A stretch of 64,000 nucleotides of DNA, taken from an uncultured Clostridium sp. (GTDB lineage: Bacteria; Bacillota; Clostridia; TANB77; CAG-508). The stretch lies in the NCBI GenBank assembly GCA_948465565.1, contig CAOJXR010000003.1:29214-93213 (forward strand), in the 5' to 3' direction. A program made the translations under genes and the position numbers. Of the stretch, positions 56,182-63,637 are shown one piece after another (the first letter of the stretch is position 1; every line of letters begins with the position of its first letter). Under the pieces are notes generated by a model that was given only the letters and a program-made list of their open reading frames with translations, made no database searches and was not told the origin of the DNA.

Positions 56182-56387
56182 TGTTTTTTACCTCCGCTTC
56201 AAAATTATTCTTACTATCGCCTATGTTAAGATACTCTGTTAGTTTTCCAATGTTAATTAAGTATCTATTACCTGCTTTTACAAAGACAATTTTTCCGTTG
56301 CAAACATAGGCTTCTTATGTAGTGTTTTGGTAAATTAAATTGTTTAGCTGTTTCATTTATTGTAAGCATTGTGGGTAATTCATTCAT
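56153..56387 (-). CDS. Excisionase-like helix-turn-helix protein, read with a +1 shift at CGG
   Basis: 77 residues. From the ATG at 56385-56387 (after GGAGAG): LTINETAKQFNLPKHYIRSLCLQ, CGG at 56295-56297, then GKIVFVKAGNRYLINIGKLTEYLNI. The joined sequence is the classic excisionase/MerR-like winged helix of integrative elements, in which C-x-x-G-K-I is conserved. The last 29 bases overlap the DUF1064 gene. It may direct excision together with the integrase at the right end. Confidence 0.82.
56295..56297 (-). other. CGG +1 shift site in the excisionase-like gene
   Basis: Codons TTG CAA CGG AAA. (C)GGA AAA ATT gives Q-G-K-I at the wing of the domain. Confidence 0.88.
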
Positions 56388-56388
56388 T

Positions 56389-56568
56389 CTACATCTCTCC
56401 TTTTAGTTCTTCTATAACGGCAAGTATTTTTTGCTTTTCTGCTTCTGACAACTCTCTTCTTGCTAACATTCTTGAAAACGATGTTTCAGCAATTCCTAAA
56501 GCTGAGGCGACTTCATATCCTTTAACTCTTGCATTGTTCATCTTTATTCTTATGTCGATATTTTTCAT
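56389..56568 (-). CDS. Small helix-turn-helix regulator
   Basis: 59 residues, MKNIDIRIKMNNARVKGYEV, then ASALGIAETSFSRMLARREL and SEAEKQKILAVIEELKGEM. This is the phage Cro-like pattern with recognition helix SFSRML. The ATG follows GGAGGTGG. It is the first gene of the leftward operon, divergent from the larger regulator, and its stop is next to the excisionase start. Confidence 0.8.
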   Translation of the reverse strand: MKNIDIRIKMNNARVKGYEVASALGIAETSFSRMLARRELSEAEKQKILAVIEELKGEM

Positions 56569-56596
56569 TTTTCCACCTCCTTTTAGTAAATTATTG

Positions 56597-56625
56597 TTGA
56601 CTTATTTCCATATATGGTATATAAT
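56597..56625 (+). promoter_or_regulatory. Rightward consensus promoter of the element 1 regulator
   Basis: TTGACT (56597-56602), 17 bases, TATAAT (56620-56625). The spacer holds the palindrome CCATATATGG, a possible operator shared with the leftward promoter. Confidence 0.8.
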
Positions 56626-56637
56626 AATTATAGTCAA
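56609..56637 (-). promoter_or_regulatory. Leftward overlapping promoter of the replication operon
   Basis: On the minus strand TTGACT (56632-56637), 17 bases, TATATG (56609-56614). It overlaps the rightward promoter, so the two cannot easily fire together and may form a switch. Confidence 0.5.
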
Positions 56638-56724
56638 TAAAAAAGAATAAGTCCAGACAATTAAAATATTTATTTTTGACTAAAAATACGAAGCGGTAAA
56701 TAATATTTGCCTAATGGAGGGGTT

Positions 56725-57414
56725 ATGAGTAGCAAAGAATATGTAATGAATGTTAAAAAAACAGCGGAAAGGCTAAGAAAACTAAGAAAGGAGAAAAACC
56801 TATCTTACAGTAAACTGGCTGAAAAATTAGTCGATAAGTATAATCTGAAAACAACAGCAGAGTCGTTAATGGCTTCGCTAAAAAAATACGAAGCAGATGA
56901 GTGCAATGTTAGTTATGGATCAGTAGGAGGTATGGCAACTAATACCTTATATATGTTAGCTGATTACTATGAAGTTTCTGTTGATTATTTACTAGGGTTA
57001 TCTAACCTAAGAAGCATAGATGATAATTACAGAATAATTTATAACTTTACAGGTTTACCTGATAAAGCCATAGAAAATTTGGGATTATGGTTAGAACGTA
57101 CTAAAAAAACGGAAGAAACTCAATATACTTATAAAGCATATAAAAAAGCATTTGATATATTGATTTATTTAATTGAAAATGAATTAAATAACTACTTTTT
57201 TAATGATTTAACAAACTTTCTATGCTTTAAAGAAAATAATAAGGAAATTATAGACTTAAACCAACCTATTATAAATGATGACTTGAGTTATACTATGACT
57301 GTTAAACAATGGGAAACTCTAACTAAAGTCCAACTTGATGAAAAATTATATTCTATAAAAAAAGATATAGAGGAGGGTAAAAAAGATGGCGAATATACAA
57401 GCAAGAAAAAATAA
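56725..57414 (+). CDS. XRE-type repressor-like regulator of element 1
   Basis: 229 residues. The start is the ATG at 56725, after GGAGGGG; the earlier TTG at 56707 lies before this site. The N-terminal helix-turn-helix (RKLRKEKNLSYSKLAEKL, LKKYEADECN, LADYYEVSVDYLLGLS) is CI-like. The C-terminal half is helical (KAIENLGLWLERTKK, KKAFDILIYLIENELNNYF). It is divergent from the small Cro-like gene and runs into the integrase gene with a 29-base overlap, so it probably controls excision and replication. Confidence 0.88.
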   Translation: MSSKEYVMNVKKTAERLRKLRKEKNLSYSKLAEKLVDKYNLKTTAESLMASLKKYEADECNVSYGSVGGMATNTLYMLADYYEVSVDYLLGLSNLRSIDDNYRIIYNFTGLPDKAIENLGLWLERTKKTEETQYTYKAYKKAFDILIYLIENELNNYFFNDLTNFLCFKENNKEIIDLNQPIINDDLSYTMTVKQWETLTKVQLDEKLYSIKKDIEEGKKDGEYTSKKK

Positions 57415-58579
57415 AGATGGTAAAATAATTTCATATTCTATTAGAGTTCATAAAGGAACAGACACAACAGGAAAACAATTAAAGCCATATACAATGACAT
57501 TTAAAGTTGATCCTAATTGGACAGAAATAAAAGGAAGAAAAGAAGCGGAAAAACAAGCAATACTTTTTGAAAAACAATGTAAAACAGGACTTGTAGCAGA
57601 TAATAGACAGACTTTCAAAGTATATGCAGGATATGTTATGGAATTAAAAGAAAGAACAGGGGTAAAACATTCTACGTTAAGAAGATACAAAAGTTTATTA
57701 AAACGTATTACACCATCAATTGGTCATATAAAATTATGTGATCTAAAACCTCAACACATAAATAAATTGTATGAAGAATTATCAGCAGATAATATGAATA
57801 TAAAAACAGGAGGGAAACTTTCAAACAAGAGCATTGTAGAACATCACAGGCTTATATCTACTATTCTTGCACAGGCAGAAAAAGAAATGCTAATACCTTA
57901 TAACGTGGCTTCAAGAACTACCCCACCAAAAGTAGAAAAGGTAGAGCCTAACTATTTTCAAATAGAAGATATAGAAAAAATTAAGAATTGTTTAGAAGAA
58001 GAACATATAAAATGGAAAACGATTACTTATCTATTACTTACAACAGGGGTTAGAAGAGGAGAACTTTTAGGCTTAAAGTGGGACAAAATAGATTTAAAAA
58101 ATAATCAGATAACAATAGATAATAACTTATTGTACTCTCCTGAAAAAGGACTATATGAAAGTAGTCCTAAAACATCAACTTCTATTCGTGTAATAGCAAT
58201 TCCGCAAGAAATAACTAAACTATTAAAGGAATATAAACAATGGTATTTACAACAAAAACTTTTAAATAGTAGTAGATGGAAGAATAGCAACTTCTTGTTT
58301 GTAAAAGATGATGGAAGCCCTATGCACCCTGATAGTGTAACAGATTGGCTTAGTAAGTTTGCTAATAGACACAACTTACCTCATATAAACCCTCACGCAT
58401 TTAGACACACAATGGCTAGTATATTATATTTTAACAATGTAGATAGTATTACAATATCTAAAAGGCTAGGACACTCAAAAGTATCTACTACAAGCGATAT
58501 ATATGCACATATAATAAAACAAGCAGATAGTGGAGCAAGTGAAAAGATTGCAGATGTATTATTAAGATCAGCTAATTAA
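57386..58579 (+). CDS. Tyrosine integrase of element 1
   Basis: 397 residues. The N-terminal arm-binding domain (NIQARKNKDGKIISYSIRVHKG) and SAM-like core-binding domain lead to the catalytic domain: Arg in TGVRRGELLGLKW near 220, HAFRHT near 337, and His and Tyr in GHSKVSTTSDIYAH near 360-372. All residues needed for strand exchange are present. The gene ends 200 bases before attR, next to AATAATTCAA arm sites, the usual place. It acts at the initiator tRNA gene. Confidence 0.93.
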   Translation: MANIQARKNKDGKIISYSIRVHKGTDTTGKQLKPYTMTFKVDPNWTEIKGRKEAEKQAILFEKQCKTGLVADNRQTFKVYAGYVMELKERTGVKHSTLRRYKSLLKRITPSIGHIKLCDLKPQHINKLYEELSADNMNIKTGGKLSNKSIVEHHRLISTILAQAEKEMLIPYNVASRTTPPKVEKVEPNYFQIEDIEKIKNCLEEEHIKWKTITYLLLTTGVRRGELLGLKWDKIDLKNNQITIDNNLLYSPEKGLYESSPKTSTSIRVIAIPQEITKLLKEYKQWYLQQKLLNSSRWKNSNFLFVKDDGSPMHPDSVTDWLSKFANRHNLPHINPHAFRHTMASILYFNNVDSITISKRLGHSKVSTTSDIYAHIIKQADSGASEKIADVLLRSAN

Positions 58580-58644
58580 ATAATATTTAAACAATATAAA
58601 CCTTTATTTTTTGATAAAGGTTATTTTTATTTGCTTATAATGAG

Positions 58645-58679
58645 TTCAAGAATAATTCAAGAAAGATAAAATAATTCAA
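58645..58679 (+). repeat. Candidate integrase arm sites, right end
   Basis: AATAATTCAA at 58651-58660 and 58670-58679, the same 10-mer as at 49732-49752. Two copies of AAAAGATATTAAAA follow before attR. Confidence 0.65.
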
Positions 58680-58779
58680 CAAAAAGTATTAAAAGATATT
58701 AAAAGTAAATAATGTAAAATTGTTAATATATAAAGGGTTATAAAAAGATATTAAAAAATAAAAAAAGGGTATTTTAACC

Positions 58780-58825
58780 CTCATAACCCAAAGGTCGATA
58801 GTTCGAGTCTATCCCCCGCAACCAA
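58780..58825 (+). other. attR of element 1: duplicated 3' half of tRNA-fMet
   Basis: 46 bases matching the tRNA 3' half from the anticodon loop to past CCA. Of seven differences, six form three swapped T-stem pairs, so the stem still pairs (GATAG/CTATC in place of GCAGG/CCTGC). There is no 5' half, so it is not a working tRNA. It also marks the left border of the second element. Confidence 0.85.
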
Positions 58826-58840
58826 CGATTAAATCGTTCT

Positions 58841-58875
58841 AAATAGCTTGTATCAATAGATACGGGCTATTTTTA
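58841..58875 (+). terminator. Terminator-like hairpin after attR
   Basis: ATAGC / GTATC and GATAC / GCTAT nested arms followed by TTTTTATT. It may be the original terminator of the tRNA gene, displaced by insertion. Confidence 0.55.
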
Positions 58876-58940
58876 TTGCTTTTAACTGTTTAAATTTTAT
58901 TCTAATTTATAAAAGCTCTAAATCACTTTATTTTCAATAC

Positions 58941-59152
58941 TTTCACGATTTTTAATTTTTTTTAACTTTTCTTTTGTTTAAACAAACCCCTAAACAAATT
59001 TTGAAAAAAATTTTTTTGTTTAGGGGTTGTTTAAGTAAATCGTTAAACACTTTGTGTATCAAGCGTTTTAGAAGTTAAACAGATTATATGACTTGTTTTT
59101 TAGAAATAATGTAACCATTGATTTAACTGCATTTCACGATTTCTAATTTTTT
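58941..59152. repeat. Left end of element 2: repeats and a long hairpin
   Basis: This gene-free block holds two copies of TTTCACGATTT-N-TAATTTTTT (58941 and 59132), possible arm sites of the second integrase. It also holds a ~20-bp hairpin built on ACCCCTAAACAAA / TTTGTTTAGGGGT (58977-59032). The hairpin could be a terminator or an origin-type structure. Confidence 0.5.
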
Positions 59153-59240
59153 GATTTAAAATCGTATTTTCCTAAACAGACCAAAAAACCAAATCAGCTA
59201 TGCTATTTATAAGGGTCTATTCCATTTCTGTTTAAGCTTT

Positions 59241-60428
59241 CTATCTTTCTAATAGTTTATCTTCATTACTTGGTATTAAATTTTCTGCCATATAATAATT
59301 ATTAACTTTATCAATTTCAGCTTGTTTAAACTTATCAAGCACAGTTGTATATACATTTAATGTTACACTAACATCTTTATGTCCCATTAACTTTTGTACT
59401 ACAACAGGAGCCATACCACTTTCAATACACCTTGTTCCATAAGTATGTCTTAAACTATGTGTAGAAATATCTGTAATTCCAAATTGTCTTTCCATTATTC
59501 TTTGTAGTTCTGAATTTACATTAGTTCTTCTAGTATATTTTGCATTGTCTGGTTTAAACAACAATTTTTCTTCGTTGTTTTCTTTACTTTCTGCAACTCT
59601 CATCTGTTCTATTATATATTGATATATTTGGTTTGGTATAGGTAGAGTTCTTTTTCCTGCATAAGTCTTTGTTGTTTCTCCCATTATAACTTGATTATTC
59701 TCGTCCATAGTTAAAGTTCTATGCACATTTATTGTTTTACTTCTCAAGTCAATATCGTGTGTTGTTAAAGCTAAAGTTTCTCCACAACGCAAACCCATAT
59801 ACATTTGAATTAAAAATACATTTCTGTATCTGCATTTAGATAAATCTTTCTGTAATAAATAATCTGTAAATGCTTGTTGTTCATCAATAGTTAAAGCTCT
59901 TACGATTTTATCTTTTTTTGTACTTTTAGGTTTAATTACATTTGACATTGGATTTCTTATTAAATAACCTTTATCAATAGCACTTTTAAAGGCTCTACTA
60001 TATAATTGATAAATTTTACTAATAGAAGAATTGCTTAAGTGTTTAAAACTGTTCATTTCTTCTTGAAGTTCATTTGTTGTAATATCGTCAATATTCTTTT
60101 TTCCTAATTTCGTTTTTTCAACACTTTGTATTGTTCTTGACACTCTACTAAATTGTGTTGCTGATATTTGGTTTGTATCATATTTCAATTTTAAATCTGA
60201 TTTCATTATCTCACAAATTGGTATGCCATTGTTTTTTATGTATATAGGATTTTCTTTTTGATACATTATTGTACTTAAATACTTATTAGCTTCTTCTTCA
60301 GCATCAAAACTTTTTGTTTTTGGTTTTGATATTCCAGTTTTTACATTATATTCATAATATTGGGCATTCCATTTATTTCTTTGTTTATTAAAGAAAACAT
60401 AACCCGTACTACTGCCTTTTTGTCGCAT
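59241..60428 (-). CDS. Tyrosine integrase of element 2
   Basis: 395 residues. An AP2-like arm domain (GSSTGYVFFNKQRNKWNAQYYEY) is followed by the core-binding and catalytic domains: Arg in MGLRCGETLAL near 213, HSLRHTYG near 324, and MGHKDVSVTLNVYTT with His and Tyr near 345-358. The ATG follows AAAGGAGTG. It resembles Tn916/phage-type integrases and differs clearly from the element 1 enzyme. It sits at the left end of its element, facing the shared attachment site. Confidence 0.92.
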   Translation of the reverse strand: MRQKGSSTGYVFFNKQRNKWNAQYYEYNVKTGISKPKTKSFDAEEEANKYLSTIMYQKENPIYIKNNGIPICEIMKSDLKLKYDTNQISATQFSRVSRTIQSVEKTKLGKKNIDDITTNELQEEMNSFKHLSNSSISKIYQLYSRAFKSAIDKGYLIRNPMSNVIKPKSTKKDKIVRALTIDEQQAFTDYLLQKDLSKCRYRNVFLIQMYMGLRCGETLALTTHDIDLRSKTINVHRTLTMDENNQVIMGETTKTYAGKRTLPIPNQIYQYIIEQMRVAESKENNEEKLLFKPDNAKYTRRTNVNSELQRIMERQFGITDISTHSLRHTYGTRCIESGMAPVVVQKLMGHKDVSVTLNVYTTVLDKFKQAEIDKVNNYYMAENLIPSNEDKLLER

Positions 60429-60448
60429 TTAATATCACACTCCTTTGA

Positions 60449-60715
60449 TTACAAATTCTTATCAATTTTCCAAAATAAATATGCTACTAAACATAGTTTT
60501 CTTCTTTGACCTACCGTTTTTGTAGGGAAATCATCTTGTTTAAATAAATCGTAGGCTTGATTTATTCCAATATGTAAATCTTTAGAAACATATTTTGGAG
60601 ATATTTCAATAAAGGGATTTTTTAATTTTGAAAGATAATTTAAAATGAATTGCTCTTTCAAAGTGTTTTCTTTTGTATCAATTACTTTATTATCTACTTG
60701 ATTTGTTTCTATCAT
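60449..60715 (-). CDS. Excisionase-like DNA-binding protein of element 2
   Basis: 88 residues from the ATG at 60715; the frame extends to 60736 but only with a TTG and no ribosome site. The C-terminal half YVSKDLHIGINQAYDLFKQDDFPTK is a helix-turn-helix with the NQAYDL recognition segment common in small excisionase-like proteins. The gene overlaps the relaxase end and lies just upstream of the integrase. Confidence 0.75.
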   Translation of the reverse strand: MIETNQVDNKVIDTKENTLKEQFILNYLSKLKNPFIEISPKYVSKDLHIGINQAYDLFKQDDFPTKTVGQRRKLCLVAYLFWKIDKNL

Positions 60716-61682
60716 TTTCTTTATTATCCTTTTCAATAAAATTATTTATTAGTCTTGTAATTCTCTCGAAAGGCATATTCAATACAACAGAGATCCATTT
60801 TATGCCTTTTTCAATGTAGTTGTGCAATGTTTTATTTTCTTTCTTTAATCTATTATTTTCAGCTTTTATAGAATAATATTGTAGTTCTATATCTCTACAA
60901 TGTTCTTTTTCTTTATCTGTATAAGTCTTTATTCTTGTATAGTGATTTGCTAAAGTATTGAATTTCCTTATTATTCTTTTGTACTCTTTTTTTAGTTCTT
61001 CTGTATCAATTATTTCTTTTTCTTGTTCTAAATTAGCCTTTTCTTCATATTTAATAACTTCATAATCAGTTAGTTTCTTTAATTCGTTTGTTTCAATATG
61101 CTTGTTACCCTCTAAACCTCTTTCAAGTTCAAAACCAGCTCTTGTCATATATGAATAGAAGTTGTTTTGTAAAATTTTATAACTATTTTTACCTTTCCAA
61201 AATTCAGTACAAGATATTTTATCTATTATGTTTCCACTTTTAGCGTCCTTTTTGTGAACAACTGGTATGAAAACCAAGTGTAGATGTGGGGTTGACTCGT
61301 CATTATGTACTTTTGCAGAAAGTATATATTTTTCGCCTAAATCTTTATAGCTTTTTACAAAATCATAGGCTGTTTGAAAAAATCGTTTTGTTTCTTTTTC
61401 TCCTATATTTTTGAAGAAATCTTTGTCAGAGGTTATTATATATTCACAAACAACATTACTGTTCTTTTTTATCCACCCCTGCAAATTATTTTCTTCTTTT
61501 ATTTGTTTAAAAGCTTTGCTATATGGCATATTACAATTTTTTAAAGAATAGTTTTTTATACCTTTTTCTCTCATAATATCTTTATTTGAATAATTAGTAT
61601 TTTTTCTCTCATTATGTCTATAAATACCATTTAAGTTATTCATTGTATACTTTGCATTTCTAATAATAGCATAGCTCACATT
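60690..61682 (-). CDS. MobV/Pre-type relaxase
   Basis: 330 residues from a GTG at 61682 (MSYAIIRNAKYTMNNL); a purine-rich GGTAGG lies 9 bases before. The N-terminal domain has the family features: NGIYRHNERKNTNY and HxH in PHLHLVFIPV near 131, which binds the metal for nicking at oriT. The rest is coiled-coil with KKLTDYE and long charged helices. It would allow mobilisation by a helper system. No coupling protein is seen, so the element is likely mobilisable rather than self-transmissible. Confidence 0.9.
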   Translation of the reverse strand, partial: NVSYAIIRNAKYTMNNLNGIYRHNERKNTNYSNKDIMREKGIKNYSLKNCNMPYSKAFKQIKEENNLQGWIKKNSNVVCEYIITSDKDFFKNIGEKETKRFFQTAYDFVKSYKDLGEKYILSAKVHNDESTPHLHLVFIPVVHKKDAKSGNIIDKISCTEFWKGKNSYKILQNNFYSYMTRAGFELERGLEGNKHIETNELKKLTDYEVIKYEEKANLEQEKEIIDTEELKKEYKRIIRKFNTLANHYTRIKTYTDKEKEHCRDIELQYYSIKAENNRLKKENKTLHNYIEKGIKWISVVLNMPFERITRLINNFIEKDNKENDRNKSSR

Positions 61683-61689
61683 TTTAAAC

Positions 61690-62184
61690 CTACCTTTCCT
61701 TATCATTTGATTTATAATATCTTGTTACCATAGCGATAGATTCTTCTATTGAATTTTCTAATATTTCTCCTAAAGGTGTATCAACATTTAACCAGTCGTG
61801 ATAAAACTCATTTAAAATGTCATTTTGTTTTAATAGAGCTTTAACTTCTAATGGGTATAAGTCCATATCTTTTAGATTATTTTTAATTTCTTCTTTTACT
61901 GTTATTTCATAAGCATATTGCATTATTTCATCTGACGATTTTGTTTTAGTTTTATTGTAAAAATCTTTAAACTCTTTTTCTAATTTTTCCTCTAAGCTAT
62001 TTTGATTTTTTAAAGTCTTTATACTATGTTCGATAATATCTTTATATTTTTCTGCTGATAAATCTCCATTTTTAAATTTTTCAATTAGTTCAATTTCTTC
62101 GTCTAACAAATTGATTTTTCCTTCTTCATTTGCATTTAATAAATTATCTAAATCTTGTATAGATATATCATTATTTTTTTTCAT
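61690..62184 (-). CDS. DUF3848-like protein of element 2
   Basis: 164 residues with the segment SSDEIMQYAYEITVKEEI, then MDLYPLEVKALLKQ and LGEILENSIEESI. This resembles the DUF3848 family, often next to relaxases. The ATG follows AAAAGGAG. Acidic and helical throughout. Function unknown. The stop is 8 bases before the relaxase start. Confidence 0.75.
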   Translation of the reverse strand: MKKNNDISIQDLDNLLNANEEGKINLLDEEIELIEKFKNGDLSAEKYKDIIEHSIKTLKNQNSLEEKLEKEFKDFYNKTKTKSSDEIMQYAYEITVKEEIKNNLKDMDLYPLEVKALLKQNDILNEFYHDWLNVDTPLGEILENSIEESIAMVTRYYKSNDKER

Positions 62185-62285
62185 ATTTTATTTTCTCCTT
62201 TTCATTTTAAGCTAGACTTCGCAGAACGACTATTCTAGCATAATACTTTTATTCTTAATTACACGAAATATTTTTAATGCTCTAA

Positions 62286-62514
62286 CATACTAGAGAAACA
62301 AAGTTTCTCTGTATGATTAAGGGAACACATTTCCCTTAATAAACCCTTTTCAAAATTATTTAACATTTTACAATGTTAAATAATTTTCTTATAAAATAAG
62401 CAGTAGCATAAATTCTACTTTGTGCATTTTTAAAATACACATTATTTTATAAGTATCTAAATTAAATCAATTTAATTTAGATATTTGGGAAATCTCTGTT
62501 GATTTCCCAAATAT
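62286..62514. repeat. Array of six consecutive hairpins
   Basis: In 229 bases without a gene: AGAGAAAC/GTTTCTCT with CATAC/GTATG (62286-62315); ATTAAGGGAA/TTCCCTTAAT (62316-62340); a 16-bp perfect stem (62352-62387); CTTATAAAATAA/TTATTTTATAAG (62388-62453), enclosing two smaller stems; TATCTAAATTAAAT and complement (62454-62483); ATATTTGGGAAATC/GATTTCCCAAATAT (62481-62514). They abut almost without gaps. No known RNA family is recognised. Confidence 0.7.
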
Positions 62515-62525
62515 TTCTTATATCA

Positions 62526-63041
62526 TTATTGAGAATTATTTTTTATAAACTGCAAAATAATTGCTTGCATTTTTAGTATCATATTTAATACTTCGGTTGA
62601 GTTAGTTTCAGTTTCTTCTTGTTTATAAGCACTTTCAACAATAAATTCTCCGTGAGGATATACTTTTTTCTTTAATTGTTTGTTAGTTAAATATTTTCCG
62701 TTTTCGTCAAAGTAAGAATAGTTGTAGCTTTCTCTTTCGATTAGCTCTCCATATTTTAGAGCTTGTTCTCTTGTTAATGATTTAAAGTCTTTTCCAACAA
62801 TAATTAAATCTCCTCTTATTGTTTCGTCTAATTTTCCAAAAGTAATATTGATATAAATATTAGGTCTTAATCTTTCTCTATACTTTCTGCAGATAAAGAA
62901 AACATCTTCAAATCCTTTAAAAGAAAGTATTTCAATTTTTCCACCTAGTATTTTTTCAAATTCTTCGGAAGCATTTTCAATTTTCTTAAATTCAAGTTTT
63001 TTTGCTATTTGTTTATGAATAGCTATTATAGTTTTATTCAT
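62526..63041 (-). CDS. DUF3846-like protein of element 2
   Basis: 171 residues from the ATG at 63041, which overlaps the end of the preceding gene (ATGAATAA). It has IEILSFKGFEDVFFICRKY, then RGDLIIVGKDFKSLTREQALKYGE, a DUF3846-like pattern, and a helical tail with many Gln. The match is tentative. It is followed by the hairpin array. Confidence 0.6.
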   Translation of the reverse strand: MNKTIIAIHKQIAKKLEFKKIENASEEFEKILGGKIEILSFKGFEDVFFICRKYRERLRPNIYINITFGKLDETIRGDLIIVGKDFKSLTREQALKYGELIERESYNYSYFDENGKYLTNKQLKKKVYPHGEFIVESAYKQEETETNSTEVLNMILKMQAIILQFIKNNSQ

Positions 63042-63420
63042 TTGTAACACCACCTTTTTTATTTAATATAAGGTTGTATTTTTTGACATTTTTCTTAAAA
63101 TGTTCTATTGCTACTGCTTTTATTCTTACAACTTCTGTTTTTGACTTTTTTAGAGTTTTGCAAACTTCTCCTAAAGGTTTATTTTTATAAATACATAAGA
63201 ATAAAACAGCTTTCTCTAATTGTGTTAAATCTTTCATAGAACGATAGTAAATTTCATTTGTAAAGATGTTTTCTAAATGTGTAATAGTAATTTTTTCTTT
63301 TGTATCAATTAAGTTATTTCTTAAATAGTCTTGATAAGTTTGAGAATCGATTATTTTTCGATTTTTCATATCGCTTATACTAACTGTATCTTTAGTAAGT
63401 CTTTTTCTAAAATATTTCAT
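63034..63420 (-). CDS. Sigma-factor-like DNA-binding protein of element 2
   Basis: 128 residues. The C-terminal part DLTQLEKAVLFLCIYKNKPLGEVCKTLKKSKTEVVRIK is a sigma region-4-like helix-turn-helix, with Ser-Lys-Thr-Glu-Val-Val in the recognition helix. Such proteins are common regulators in Gram-positive conjugative and mobilisable elements. The last 8 bases overlap the next gene. Confidence 0.75.
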   Translation of the reverse strand: MKYFRKRLTKDTVSISDMKNRKIIDSQTYQDYLRNNLIDTKEKITITHLENIFTNEIYYRSMKDLTQLEKAVLFLCIYKNKPLGEVCKTLKKSKTEVVRIKAVAIEHFKKNVKKYNLILNKKGGVTNE

Positions 63421-63573
63421 TTTGAAAGCCCTCCAAAATTTAATAGTTTAGATTACCGATAATCTTTTTTGTGTTCGAACTAATTACAGTTTAGCACGGA
63501 AAAAGCTACATAAATCATTTTGCATAGTTATGCGTAAAAATGCGTAGGAAAGCATAGGATTTTATAAAAAAAG

Positions 63574-63631
63574 ACACAAAAATAAGACCTAGCTAATAAT
63601 CAAATTTTACTAGCAAGTCTTATTTTGTGTT
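63574..63631 (-). terminator. Terminator of the Spo0A-like gene
   Basis: ACACAAAAATAAGAC and GTCTTATTTTGTGT pair around an inner TAGC/GCTA step, just past the stop codon. Confidence 0.75.
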
Positions 63632-63637
63632 TTAGAA

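Noticed and set aside
10550..56297. A classic slippery heptamer with P-site re-pairing
   Set aside because: The codons before CGG vary (GGA, AAT, TGG, TAT, GAA, AAA, CAA) and mostly cannot re-pair in the +1 frame, so a common slip of the preceding tRNA does not explain the sites.
9925..56387. Treating the broken genes as sequencing errors or pseudogenes
   Set aside because: All nine breaks are +1 and all sit on an in-frame CGG, in different genes and contexts. Errors or decay would scatter over contexts and include deletions. I still list raw-read checking as a test.
58780..58825. A second tRNA-Met gene
   Set aside because: It has only the 3' half; the bases upstream do not form a D-arm or acceptor strand.
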